Below, one piece after another: positions 8,906-17,919 of a DNA stretch of 64,000 nt. The position numbers were made by a program, and so were the translations under genes. Numbering within the stretch: the first letter of the stretch is position 1; every line of letters starts with the position of its first letter. The stretch is from Gemmatirosa kalamazoonensis. GTDB taxonomy: Bacteria > Gemmatimonadota > Gemmatimonadetes > Gemmatimonadales > Gemmatimonadaceae. The notes under the pieces are model-generated. The model did not search any database and was not told where the DNA came from. It saw nothing but the letters and a program-made list of their open reading frames with translations. The stretch is from contig NZ_CP007128.1 of assembly GCF_000522985.1 (NCBI RefSeq), positions 1,782,220 through 1,846,219 of the forward strand, given 5' to 3'.

Positions 8906-11719
8906 TCAGAACTCCGCCCGCACCCCGACCTGCGTCTGACGCGCCGCGAACGCCGACGTCGGCAGCAGGTAGTTCGTGATGGGCCGCCCGGCCGCGTCGA
9001 GCTGCCGCGTGCCGAAGCCGGAGACGTTGTCCGTGTTGAACAGGTTGAACACCTCCACGGAGAGGCTCAGCTTGCGCGGCCCCTGCGCGAACAGCGGGCG
9101 GGCGAGGCGCACGTCCACCGTACGGTACCAGTTCTTCCACCGGTTCGGCAGCGCGACGGTGCGCGCGCCGCCGTTCGGGAAGTCGTCGAAGAACACGTTG
9201 TCGCTGTTGAGATCCCGGCCGTCGGTCACGGCGATGGGGCGCGGGCTCGCCAGCGTCGTGATCGTCGACAGCGTGAAGCCGAACGGGATCTTCCCCGTCT
9301 CGCTCAGCACGATGCGGTGCCGCTCGTCCCCCGACGTCGGCTGCATGGTGTAGCTCGCCACGAACGGGAACGCGCTCGCGATGTTGCCGTCGAACGTCGC
9401 CTTGTACCAGCCGAGCGTGTACGCGAGGTTCACGCGCATGGCGCCGCTCTGGTACGTCGTCTGGCTCAGGATCCCGCGGAACGTCGCCTTGCCGAAGTCG
9501 TCCCACAGCGAGATGTCGCCGTAGCGCGGCGTGAGCTGTCGGGCGCGCGTCTGCGTGTTGAAGTAGTTCGGGTTCACGCGCACGTAGATGTCGCTCATCC
9601 GCTGGTCGATGTAGTCGACGTTCACGCCCAGCGTGCGCGTGAACTGCCGGCCCACGCCGAGCGACCACTGCACGTTCTTCGGCGTGTTCATCTTGTCCTT
9701 CGCGAGCACGAGCCCCGGCGTCACCGCCACGGTGCCCGAGACGACGCGCTGCCGCAGCACGTTGAAGTCGGTGGTGCCCGGGTTCGTGAAGTTGTACTGG
9801 CGCCACGCCGCGTTGAGCCGCTCGCCGAAGCCGATCATGCTCGTCGCGCGGTCGTAGATGATGCCGAACCCGCCGCGCAGGAACGTGGTGTTGTCGCGCA
9901 GTGGGTCCCACGAGAACGACACGCGCGGCCCGACGTTGTTCAGATCGTTCTTCCGGTCGCCGCGGTTCACGAACCGCCCGTAGCCCGCGCTCGTGAGCGC
10001 CGTCACGAGCGCCGCGTCGCTCGCCCACGGCACGGTGAAGTCGTTGTTCAGCGTGTTCAGCTCCGCGTCCCAGCGCACGCCCGCGTTCAACGCGAGGTTC
10101 GACACCGGCCGCCATTCGTCGTTCACGTACAGGCCGAGGATGGTGCCGGAGAGCGCGGCCTTCGCGTCGGCGGTGGAGCTCGGGTCGAAGAAGCCGACGC
10201 CGACGGTGGCCGAGTTGGGCAGCGTGCTGGTGTCGGTGGGGAAGCTGAACGAGCCGTACTGGTTCTGCGGCAGGAACTCGCTCGCGTTCACGCGCGACGC
10301 CTCGACGCCGGTCTTCAGCAGGTGGTCGCCGAGCGTGAGCTGCATGCGGTCGACGAGGCGCCAGTGCGTCTCGCGCAGCACGAGCGGGAAGCCGCCGGTG
10401 CCGATCGTGACGCTCGGATACACGCGCACGGGCCCGTCGAGCAGGGGCTGCTCGTTGTGGTACCAGCTCACGAGCTGCACGCTCGCCTCGTTCACCATGC
10501 GGCTCGTCGGCAGCCACTTGTCGCGGATCTGCGCGACGTTCACGAAGTACTTCTGGCTGATCCCCGCATCGCGGGCCGCCGTGGCGCCGAAGTTTCCCTC
10601 GCCCTGCAGCCACCGCGTCGACCACGTGCCGTCGACGGTGTGCTTGTCCGACGGCACCCACGTGATGCGCGCGACGCCCGCGTGGTTCTTGTTCGGCGCG
10701 AGGAACGAGCCGCGGTAGCGGTCCCACACCGTCGGCGCGATCGCGGGGCGCCCCGGCACGACGTCGAGGTAGAAGTTCGTGTTCGTGAGCTCGTAGCTCG
10801 CCGCGAGGAACAGCTTGTCCTTCCGCAGCGGCCCGCTCACGTTGAGCCCCGCCTGCTGGCGCCCGAAGTTGGGCACCGGCACCGCGGCCTCGCGCTGGAT
10901 GAACGTGCGCCCGACCGCGTTCTTGTTCTGGAAGAAGCCGAACGCGGATCCCTTCCAGTCGTTCGTCCCGCGGCGCGTCACGGCGCTGATGACGTACGAT
11001 CCGGCGTGCGAGTACTCGGCGTCGTACGGGTTGAGGAACACGCGGAACTCCTCGAGCCCTTCCTGCGGCACCGGGCTGCCCGTCTGGCCGAGTCCCACGA
11101 TGTTGCCGTTGAACATCGACTTCATCTCGACGCCGTCGAGATACAGGTTGATGTAGCGGAGGTCGGGCGCCGCGCCCGCCGACGGCAGCGTGCGACCCTG
11201 CTGCGGCGCGTAGGATTTGATCCCCGGTGCGATCGACGCGAGGTTGAGGATGCCGCGCTGGTTCAGCGGAAGGTTCTCGATCTCCTCGCGCACGACGGGC
11301 GCCGAGATGGAGAGCCGCTGGACCTCCACCTGCTTCACCGTGGTGCCGACGACGGTGACGCTCTGCAGCTCGCGCGTCGCCTGCTCGAGCGCGAAGTTCA
11401 CCTGCGCGCGCTGCCCGATGATGAGCTGCACCTTCTCCATCGTCGGTCGATAGCCGATCGCGCGCACCGTCACGCCGTAGCGGCCGGGCGAGAGGCCGAG
11501 CACGCGGTACGTGCCCGCGGCGTTCGTCATCGCGCGCCGCGACTCCGGCGTGTCGAGGTTCTCGGCGAGGACGGCGGCGTTCGCGAGCGGCTGTCCCTTC
11601 TCGCCGACGACCGTGCCCTCGAGCGTGATGGTGACTTGCGCGGCCGCCGGGCGCGCGGGAACGATCGCGGCGGCGAGGCCGGCCAGCAGGCCGGCGGCGC
11701 GAAGGAATGCGTGACGCAT
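8906..11719 (-). CDS. Oar-like TonB-dependent outer-membrane receptor
   Basis: The product has 937 residues: a signal peptide of about 28 residues, a carboxypeptidase-regulatory-like beta-sandwich (about 30-115, LEGTVVGEKGQPLANAAV), a TonB plug (about 130-250), then a large outer-membrane barrel ending in aromatic-rich strands. It should import an unknown ligand, perhaps a peptide or sugar oligomer, using TonB energy. The block PYDAEYSHAGSYVISAVTRR and the segments after it are typical of Oar-type receptors. The start is set by GGAG seven bases upstream of the ATG at 11719 and by the signal peptide; the frame itself is open further upstream. Confidence 0.88.
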   Translation of the reverse strand: MRHAFLRAAGLLAGLAAAIVPARPAAAQVTITLEGTVVGEKGQPLANAAVLAENLDTPESRRAMTNAAGTYRVLGLSPGRYGVTVRAIGYRPTMEKVQLIIGQRAQVNFALEQATRELQSVTVVGTTVKQVEVQRLSISAPVVREEIENLPLNQRGILNLASIAPGIKSYAPQQGRTLPSAGAAPDLRYINLYLDGVEMKSMFNGNIVGLGQTGSPVPQEGLEEFRVFLNPYDAEYSHAGSYVISAVTRRGTNDWKGSAFGFFQNKNAVGRTFIQREAAVPVPNFGRQQAGLNVSGPLRKDKLFLAASYELTNTNFYLDVVPGRPAIAPTVWDRYRGSFLAPNKNHAGVARITWVPSDKHTVDGTWSTRWLQGEGNFGATAARDAGISQKYFVNVAQIRDKWLPTSRMVNEASVQLVSWYHNEQPLLDGPVRVYPSVTIGTGGFPLVLRETHWRLVDRMQLTLGDHLLKTGVEASRVNASEFLPQNQYGSFSFPTDTSTLPNSATVGVGFFDPSSTADAKAALSGTILGLYVNDEWRPVSNLALNAGVRWDAELNTLNNDFTVPWASDAALVTALTSAGYGRFVNRGDRKNDLNNVGPRVSFSWDPLRDNTTFLRGGFGIIYDRATSMIGFGERLNAAWRQYNFTNPGTTDFNVLRQRVVSGTVAVTPGLVLAKDKMNTPKNVQWSLGVGRQFTRTLGVNVDYIDQRMSDIYVRVNPNYFNTQTRARQLTPRYGDISLWDDFGKATFRGILSQTTYQSGAMRVNLAYTLGWYKATFDGNIASAFPFVASYTMQPTSGDERHRIVLSETGKIPFGFTLSTITTLASPRPIAVTDGRDLNSDNVFFDDFPNGGARTVALPNRWKNWYRTVDVRLARPLFAQGPRKLSLSVEVFNLFNTDNVSGFGTRQLDAAGRPITNYLLPTSAFAARQTQVGVRAEF

Positions 11720-11824
11720 GACGACTCCGTCGCCAAGGGGGGTGTGGTGCGGAATATCGTGCCCCGCAGCGCGAGGCATGGCAAGGGCGCGTGACCGAGC
11801 GCGGGGACGACCCGTCTTCCTGTC

Positions 11825-12793
11825 ATGTCGCACCGCATCCCCGCTGTCGTCGTACTCGCGTTCGCGTTCCTCCTCGCCGGTTGTCGCGCCGCCGATCCGA
11901 CGCGACCCGCATCGCGCACGGTCACCGTCGCAGCATCGGGGAGGGGCGCCGGCTTCGTGTCGTCGCAGCCGATCGGCATCGCGTGCCGCGTCGAGCGCGG
12001 CGTGCTCACCGGCGCGTGCAGCGCGCGCTTCGACGCCGACGTCGCCGTGACGCTGCACGCGGCCGCCGACAGCCTGAGCGAGTTCGCCGGCTGGCAGGGC
12101 GCGTGCGCGGGCACGAGCGACTGCGCGCTCGGCGCGTCGCGCATGGACTCGGTGACGGCCGTGCTGCGGGGGCCGCGCATCGCGGTCGTCGCGACGGAAC
12201 TCACGACGGTGCTCTGGGGGCAGGGCGGACACGGCAGCGGCACGGTGACCATCGCGCCGGGCGACGTGCGCTGTGCGATCGTCGACAACGCGATCGCCGG
12301 GCCGTGTGAGACGGAGACGTTTCCCGGCGAGCCGGTGACCGTCGTCGTGGAGCACGCGCCCGACGAGGCGGGCGTCGTCGCGTCGACGAACGGCCGGGCG
12401 TGGGGGCAGCTGTGCACGTTCAGCACGGGCACGCCGCTCTTCCTGCAGTTCATCTGCAGCGGCGCGCTGACGCAGTCGCGCGCGGAGCTGAAGGTCGCGC
12501 TGTACCGCACGATCCTGAACGCGTCGCTCGCCGCGAGCACGTCCACGGGTCGGGGGTGGGTGCGCTCCGACGTCGGCGGCATCGCGTGCCGCGTCGCGCC
12601 CGAAGGGCTGTCCGGCACGTGCGGCGCCGACATCGCGCCCGGCACCGCGGTCACGCTCACGTACGAGCCCGATCCCGGGACCGTCTTCCTGAACTGGGGT
12701 GGCGACTGCGGCACCACGCTGCGCGTCCCGGTGTGCCGGCTCACCATGGACCGGTCGCGCCGGTCGTTCACCGTGCAGACGACCGGGCACTGA
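11825..12793 (+). CDS. Lipoprotein with repeated InlB B-repeat-like domains
   Basis: The product has 322 residues. The signal ends in the lipobox LLAGC. Two similar units (about 35-110 and 235-315) each carry GFVSSQPIGIACR or GWVRSDVGGIACR, a GxCxA block, a VTL strand, and an F-W-G-C loop with paired cysteines. This is the pattern of divergent InlB B-repeat domains in extracellular proteins. It is divergent from the TonB receptor, with a 105-bp gap. A binding role at the cell surface is plausible but unproven. Confidence 0.65.
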   Translation: MSHRIPAVVVLAFAFLLAGCRAADPTRPASRTVTVAASGRGAGFVSSQPIGIACRVERGVLTGACSARFDADVAVTLHAAADSLSEFAGWQGACAGTSDCALGASRMDSVTAVLRGPRIAVVATELTTVLWGQGGHGSGTVTIAPGDVRCAIVDNAIAGPCETETFPGEPVTVVVEHAPDEAGVVASTNGRAWGQLCTFSTGTPLFLQFICSGALTQSRAELKVALYRTILNASLAASTSTGRGWVRSDVGGIACRVAPEGLSGTCGADIAPGTAVTLTYEPDPGTVFLNWGGDCGTTLRVPVCRLTMDRSRRSFTVQTTGH

Positions 12794-12826
12794 CGGCGCG
12801 TTAGGCACGGGGCTAAGCTCCCGGGC

Positions 12827-13216
12827 ATGCGCTTCCCGGTCCTCGCGCTCACGCTCGGCGCGCTCGGCTTCCTCGCGTTCGGCGTCACCGTGCTGGCCGC
12901 GCCCGGCCTGCTCGCGGTGATCGACGTCACGGCGGCGACCGCCACGGCGCGGAGCGACGTGCGCGCGGTCTACGGCGGCATGGAGCTCGGCGTCGGTGTG
13001 TTCCTCGTGCTCTGCGCGCGACGCGCCGAGTGGCGCCGCGCGGGACTCGCGGCGCAGGCGCTCGCCATGGGCGGCGTGGTGACGGGCCGTGTCGTCAGCC
13101 TCGCCGTGGACGGCGTGCCGCGCCCGATCGCGCTCGGGTTCTGGGCGGTGGAGCTCGCGGGTGCGCTGCTCGCGATCGTCGCGCTCCACGCGATGCGGAG
13201 CGAGCGCCCGCGCTAA
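12827..13216 (+). CDS. DUF4345 family membrane protein
   Basis: The product has 129 residues and four predicted membrane segments. The family pattern is visible: an early Gly/Ala-rich helix, DVRAVYGGMELGVGVFL in the second helix, a Gly-rich helix leading to GRVVSLAVDG, and a last helix beginning with ELAG. No biochemical role is known for DUF4345. It follows the InlB-like lipoprotein by 33 bp and may share a transcript. Confidence 0.72.
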   Translation: MRFPVLALTLGALGFLAFGVTVLAAPGLLAVIDVTAATATARSDVRAVYGGMELGVGVFLVLCARRAEWRRAGLAAQALAMGGVVTGRVVSLAVDGVPRPIALGFWAVELAGALLAIVALHAMRSERPR

Positions 13217-13290
13217 ACGTGTGTCCATGCGCGACGCGCTTTGCGCGACGCGCTTTGCGCGCGCGTCGTTCGCGCACTACCGTTGCGCGC

Positions 13291-14505
13291 ATGCGACACC
13301 TCCCGCTCCTCGCCGCGGCGCTCGTCGCGAGCTCGCTGCGCGCGCAGGACTCGGCCCGCGTCGACACGCTCGCGCCGGGGGTGGTGCACCGGCATCTGTG
13401 GCGCACCGCGTTCGGCGCGGCGACGGGGCCGTGGGAGCTGCACGTCGTGGAGGTCGATCTCCGTCGTCCGGACCTGTCGATCGAGGCCGCGCACGCGACG
13501 GGGCGGCTCGTCGGGCGACGCCGCACGAGCGACATCGCGCGTGCGCTCGACTCCGCGTGGTGTGGTTCGGGGCGCCGCGTCCTCGCCGCGGTGAACGGCG
13601 ACCTGTTCGACCTGAAGACGGGGGAGAACGAGGGGAATCAGGTCGTCGCCGGCACGGTGCTGAAGGCGATGCCCACGACCGACTCGCCGTTCGACAAGGT
13701 GGACAACGCGCACGTGCAGTTCGCCGTCGACACGCACGGGCGACCGCTGCTCGAGCGGTTCGCGTTCGACGGCCGCCTCGTCGCCGACGAGAGCGTGCTG
13801 CGGCTCGACGGCGTGAACGCGCGGCGTGGCGGCGCGGCCGTGCTCTACACGCGCGCCGCGGGTGCGACGACACCGCGCGACTCGGCGGCCGACGCGGCGC
13901 GCGGGGCGCGGCACGAGGCGGCGTACACGATCGCCATGCGCCGCGGCGACACGCTGACGCTGCGTCGCGTGGCGGCGGCGCGCGCCGGAGGCGGAACCTC
14001 CATCCCGCCTAACGGCGTCGTGCTCTCCGTCGCCGACTCGGCGGAGGCGGCGCGCGCCGTCCGTGCGCGCGAGCTCACGGCGGTGCTCGGCTTCAAACCC
14101 GACCGCGGGCCGCTGCGCACGCTCGTCGGCGGGTGGGGGCGGCTCGTCGCCGATGGAGCGCCGGTCGCCGCGCGCGCCGACACGGCGGAGTCCATCCTCG
14201 AGCGGTTCTCGCACAACCGCCACCCGCGCACGGTCGTCGGCTTCTCGCGCGACTCGACGACGCTGTTCCTCGTCACGGTGGACGGCCGGCGCGCGACGAG
14301 CGTGGGCATGACGCTCGCCGAGCTGGCCGACGCGGTCCGCGCGCTCGGTGCGTGGAACGCGATGAACCTCGACGGCGGCGGCTCGGCGGCGATGATCGTT
14401 CGCCGGCGACTCGTCAACGTCCCGTCCGACAGCGCCGGCGAGCGCACCGTCGGCAACGCGCTCCTCGTCGTGCGCCGCGAACGGCGCGCCGACTGCCCCC
14501 GTTAG
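13291..14505 (+). CDS. Exported phosphodiester glycosidase family protein (NAGPA domain)
   Basis: The product has 404 residues with a signal peptide of about 19 residues ending near LRAQ. The phosphodiester glycosidase (NAGPA, PF09992) pattern is clear: AAVNGDLFD near residue 100, HPRTVVGFSRD near 310, and the closing MNLDGGGSAAM near 360. The domain is related to the enzyme that uncovers mannose-6-phosphate; bacterial members probably cleave sugar-phosphate diesters in envelope or exopolymer material. The start at 13291 precedes the signal peptide. The stop codon TAG lies inside a GTTAGGC heptamer. Confidence 0.82.
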   Translation: MRHLPLLAAALVASSLRAQDSARVDTLAPGVVHRHLWRTAFGAATGPWELHVVEVDLRRPDLSIEAAHATGRLVGRRRTSDIARALDSAWCGSGRRVLAAVNGDLFDLKTGENEGNQVVAGTVLKAMPTTDSPFDKVDNAHVQFAVDTHGRPLLERFAFDGRLVADESVLRLDGVNARRGGAAVLYTRAAGATTPRDSAADAARGARHEAAYTIAMRRGDTLTLRRVAAARAGGGTSIPPNGVVLSVADSAEAARAVRARELTAVLGFKPDRGPLRTLVGGWGRLVADGAPVAARADTAESILERFSHNRHPRTVVGFSRDSTTLFLVTVDGRRATSVGMTLAELADAVRALGAWNAMNLDGGGSAAMIVRRRLVNVPSDSAGERTVGNALLVVRRERRADCPR

Positions 14506-14528
14506 GCACCCCCCCTTCGCGCCCGCGC

Positions 14529-15623
14529 ATGCCCGACCAACTGCTGGTCCTCCTGCACGGCGTCGGCCCCCATCCGACGGGATGGTCCGCCGACGCCGTC
14601 GCCACGCTCGACGCGGCGGCCGCGAAGTTCGACGCATTCCGCGACGGCCCGCCGTTCAGCGCGCGGCTCAAGATCGAGGAGATCACGTACACGGACTGCT
14701 TCGACGACGTCGTGAACGCGTGGCAGCAGGACTCGGCGCAGCTCGCGGCGTGGGCGCGCGCGAGCGGCCGGCCGCTGCCGGGGATCGTGCGCTGGCTCGA
14801 CGCGCCGCTCCCGCCGAGCGAGGCGGCGGCGAAGGCGTTCTTCTGGTCGACGGCGCTGCACGCGCTGCTCTACCGCGGCTTCGCGCTCGTGCGCGACCGC
14901 GTGCGCGAGCGCGTGATGTCGCGCCTCGTGCACGTGCTGCGCGACGCGGGGCCGCAGGGCGCGAACGTCACCATCGTCGCGCACAGCCTCGGCACGGCGG
15001 TCCTGCACGACGTGCTGCACCTGCTCGGCACCGGGCAGACGCCGCCCGCGGTCGGCGACGCGAGCATGCTCTCGCCCGACAACTGGACGGCGTCGAGCAT
15101 CTTCATGGTCGCCGACGCGTGCCTGCTCGGTCCGGCGTTCGCGCACGACATCGACTACCTCGACTCGCCGTGCCGGCCCGTGGGTGGCGGGCGCCCGGGG
15201 TACTGCCAGCGGTTCTTCGAGGTGTGGCACGCCGTCGACCCGGTCGCCGTCACGAAGCCGTTCCGCCCCGACGGGTGGGGGAAGGGATACCGCACGATCG
15301 GGCCGTTAGGCCACTTCCGGCAGGCGAACGTGCACGCGTTCGCGCATTACCTCGAGCATCCCGCCGTGCACGTGCCGATCGTCAACCAGGCGCTCGGCGG
15401 GCCGATGATCGACGCCGCGGAGTCGGCCGCGGCGCGCGGCGCGTTCGCCGACGTCACGTCGCCCGAGTGCGCGGCGCAGATCGCGCAGATCCGGTCGAAG
15501 GCGCTCTCGTTCGCCGGCGCCGGCGACGATCTGGAGCGATTCGTCCCGCGGCTGTCGGAGTTCCTCGCGCTCGCGCGCAGCGCGGGCGAGACGTGCCTCG
15601 GCCTTTCCGGAGGGATCCCGTGA
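14529..15623 (+). CDS. Alpha/beta-hydrolase-like protein, cytoplasmic
   Basis: The product has 364 residues and no signal peptide. It opens with LLVLLHGVGPHP, the usual first strand and oxyanion loop of alpha/beta hydrolases. The nucleophile elbow is VTIVAHSLGTA (GxSxG form AHSLG). Asp and His candidates lie in the ADACLLGP and HFRQANVHAFAHYLEH regions. The substrate is unknown; a lipase or esterase role is likely by fold. Its stop overlaps the GTG start of the next gene (GTGA), so the two are probably translated together. Confidence 0.72.
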   Translation: MPDQLLVLLHGVGPHPTGWSADAVATLDAAAAKFDAFRDGPPFSARLKIEEITYTDCFDDVVNAWQQDSAQLAAWARASGRPLPGIVRWLDAPLPPSEAAAKAFFWSTALHALLYRGFALVRDRVRERVMSRLVHVLRDAGPQGANVTIVAHSLGTAVLHDVLHLLGTGQTPPAVGDASMLSPDNWTASSIFMVADACLLGPAFAHDIDYLDSPCRPVGGGRPGYCQRFFEVWHAVDPVAVTKPFRPDGWGKGYRTIGPLGHFRQANVHAFAHYLEHPAVHVPIVNQALGGPMIDAAESAAARGAFADVTSPECAAQIAQIRSKALSFAGAGDDLERFVPRLSEFLALARSAGETCLGLSGGIP

Positions 15624-16684
15624 CGCGGCGCGTCATCGTCTGTCTCGCGATCGCGCTGCTCGCGCGGTCGGCCGTCGCGCAGCGCGGCATCGGCGCCGAC
15701 TGCACGCCGGCGCTCGTCACCGGCGACACGGCCGTCGCGTGGCGCGCGCTCCGCCCCGACAGCGTGCGTGCGCGTCTCGCGCCGTTCGTCGACTCGCTGC
15801 GTTGGTCGCGGGCGGCGGCCGAGCTGGTCACGGTGTTCGCCACGCCGCCGGCCAACCTCGACGCGCTCCCGACCGCCGACCGACGCACGATCGCGCTGCA
15901 GCTCGACTCGCTCGCCGACGAGCTGCGCGCGATCGAGGCCGACCCGACGCGGCTCGCGCGCGGGCTCGTCGCGCAGCGGTTCACGCTCGCGTTCGACGAC
16001 GACCCGGCGCCGCGCTACACGCTGTTCGACGGCCGCGTCGCGTCGCCCGTGGTGCTCACCGACGCGACGCCGTCGGCCGCGCGGCGTACCGTGTGCCGTC
16101 TCGCGTACGCCGCGGCGGACCTCGTCGGCGCCGCGCGCGAGCCGGGGCTCGCGCGCCTCGCCGCCGCGTTCGCGCGCGTGGACTCGAGCTGGGACAACTT
16201 CATGCGACGCGGCTACTCCATGCTGCCGCTCGAGCTGTGGGTCAACGGCAAGCTCCCGCGTCCCACGCTGCAGCCGCCACCGGTGCAGCTCGTCCTCGGC
16301 CACGTGAGCGCCGGCGAGCAGATGTCGGGGCCGACGTGGAACCGTCTCCGTCGCGACGACGTGCTCGCCGTCGAGCCGTTAGGCATCCTGCGCTACGGCG
16401 GCAACCACGCATGGTACGCCGGCGCGTCGTCGGTGGTGACGTTCCCGCGCACCGGCGGCGTCGGCGTCGGCGTGATGCTGCACGCGAGCCGCTTCGGGCG
16501 CGCCGCGTGGATCCTCACCCCGCGCGACAGCACCGGACGCCGCCGCTCCGGCGTGCTGCTCACGCTCGACCTCTACGGCCGGCTCGTCGGCGTGGCCGAG
16601 CAGTGGAAGGCGTTCAAGGCCGACGCCGAGCGCACGTGCCGCGCGAACGCGCAGGCGTGCATCGCGGCGGTGGTGCCGCGGTGA
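15620..16684 (+). CDS. Exported protein of unknown function
   Basis: The product has 354 residues from a GTG start, with a signal peptide of about 18 residues (LAIALLARSAVAQ). A purine-rich ribosome site (GGAGGGAT) sits directly upstream inside the previous gene, and the start overlaps that gene's stop by four bases. The mature protein is mixed alpha/beta with several cysteines (near 30, 155, 340 and 346), which may form disulfides. No family was recognised. Coupling to the hydrolase suggests a shared process. Confidence 0.65.
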   Translation: MTRRVIVCLAIALLARSAVAQRGIGADCTPALVTGDTAVAWRALRPDSVRARLAPFVDSLRWSRAAAELVTVFATPPANLDALPTADRRTIALQLDSLADELRAIEADPTRLARGLVAQRFTLAFDDDPAPRYTLFDGRVASPVVLTDATPSAARRTVCRLAYAAADLVGAAREPGLARLAAAFARVDSSWDNFMRRGYSMLPLELWVNGKLPRPTLQPPPVQLVLGHVSAGEQMSGPTWNRLRRDDVLAVEPLGILRYGGNHAWYAGASSVVTFPRTGGVGVGVMLHASRFGRAAWILTPRDSTGRRRSGVLLTLDLYGRLVGVAEQWKAFKADAERTCRANAQACIAAVVPR

Positions 16685-16692
16685 CGGCATTC

Positions 16693-16870
16693 GAACCGCA
16701 GAGGGCCGCAGAGGGCCGCAGAGAACGGCAACTGCTTTCTTAACCACAGAGGACACGGAGGACACAGAGGAAACCAACAAGAAGTGGTTCTCCTCCGTGT
16801 CCTCCGTGTCCTCTGTGGTTCAACTCAAGAGGGCAGTCCTCTGCGGCCCTCTGCGGCCCTCTGCGGTTCC
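16693..16870. repeat. Nested double hairpin between convergent genes
   Basis: The outer arms are CCGCAGAGGGCCGCAGAG units, the inner arms ACCACAGAGGACACGG units around a short loop near 16780. Same two-layer type as 8716-8892 and 50329-50507. It spans the gap between convergent genes ending at 16684 and 16902. Confidence 0.88.
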
Positions 16871-16901
16871 ATTCACACAGCGGAAGCAGCTCTCCGCACC
16901 G

Positions 16902-17771
16902 TCACGGCGCCGGCACGAACACCGTGACCGGGATGCGCGACTTCAACCCCGGCGCGACCACCGCCGTCGCGACGATCGTGGTGCCGCCGGCCGCGATGCC
17001 GCGCACCACGCCCGACGGCGACACCTCGGCCACCGCGGTGTTCTCGGAGCTGTAGCGCACCGCGCGCGACGTCCCCGGCGGCGCGGTGTCCGCGAGCTGC
17101 ACGGTCGCGCTCACGCGCGCCGAGTCGCCGATCAGCACCGCGACCGAGCCGGGGGAGGTCGTCAGCGCGACGGCGAGCGCGGATGCGCGCGTCACCGTCA
17201 CGCGCGCCGTCGCGCGCACGCGGCGGTCGGCGCGCGCCGCCGCGACGATCGTCGTCGTGCCCGGTCCGGTCGCGGTCACGAGACCGAGCAGCGAGTCCAC
17301 CGTCGCGACCGCGGTGTCCGACGTCGTGAAGCGGGCGTCGGTGCTGACGCCCGTGCGCGCCGACGACACGAGCGCGTGCACCGGCGCGGAGGTGCCGTTG
17401 ACGAGCGTCAGCGTCTCGGGGGCGAGCGTGACGCGCAGCGTGCCGTCCGGCGGCGGATCCACGACGACGGGCACCACGACGCGCGTCGTGCCACGCTCCA
17501 CCGCGATGCCGCCGCGTCCCGCGGCCTCGCAGACGAGCGTCGCCGCGCCGCGGTCGCGGCGCACGCTCGCCAGCCATGCGGGATCCCCCTCGACCGTGAA
17601 CGTCGCCGCCGTCGGTCGGCCGGCTTCGGTGGCCCGCAGCTCCACGCGATCGCCGGCCACGCACGTCACCGCCGCCGGGTCGACGCGCAGCGCACCCGCG
17701 TCCGCGGTCGTGCCATCGCGGCACGCGATCGCGGCGAGAGCGGCGGCGAGGAGCGGGGGGCGCATCGGCAT
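16902..17771 (-). CDS. Lipoprotein with bacterial Ig-like (Big-2) domains
   Basis: The product has 289 residues. The lipobox LAAIAC is followed by about 80 residues without a clear domain, then two Ig-like Big-2 units with the hallmark lines FTTSDTAVATVDSLLGLVTA and YSSENTAVAEVSPSGVVRGI. Such domains extend surface proteins or bind carbohydrate. A second in-frame ATG at 17765 is equally possible as the start; neither has a strong ribosome site. Confidence 0.75.
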   Translation of the reverse strand: MPMRPPLLAAALAAIACRDGTTADAGALRVDPAAVTCVAGDRVELRATEAGRPTAATFTVEGDPAWLASVRRDRGAATLVCEAAGRGGIAVERGTTRVVVPVVVDPPPDGTLRVTLAPETLTLVNGTSAPVHALVSSARTGVSTDARFTTSDTAVATVDSLLGLVTATGPGTTTIVAAARADRRVRATARVTVTRASALAVALTTSPGSVAVLIGDSARVSATVQLADTAPPGTSRAVRYSSENTAVAEVSPSGVVRGIAAGGTTIVATAVVAPGLKSRIPVTVFVPAP

Positions 17772-17919
17772 CAAGATAGGTGCAAAGAATTCTTGATTGG
17801 CGCCGTCGAGCCTGCCGAGGCATTCATCTTCGCGTAGGATCGGCGCGGCTCTCCCGGGACGCGTCCGACGTCGAGGCGCCCGACGCGGCCGTGACCCGCG
17901 TTCGGGCGTTTCGTCGTTC

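Noticed and set aside
8813-11794. A 993-codon open frame on the plus strand
   Set aside because: It is the antisense of the TonB receptor gene and is dominated by Arg, Ala and His; there is no signal peptide or recognised domain.
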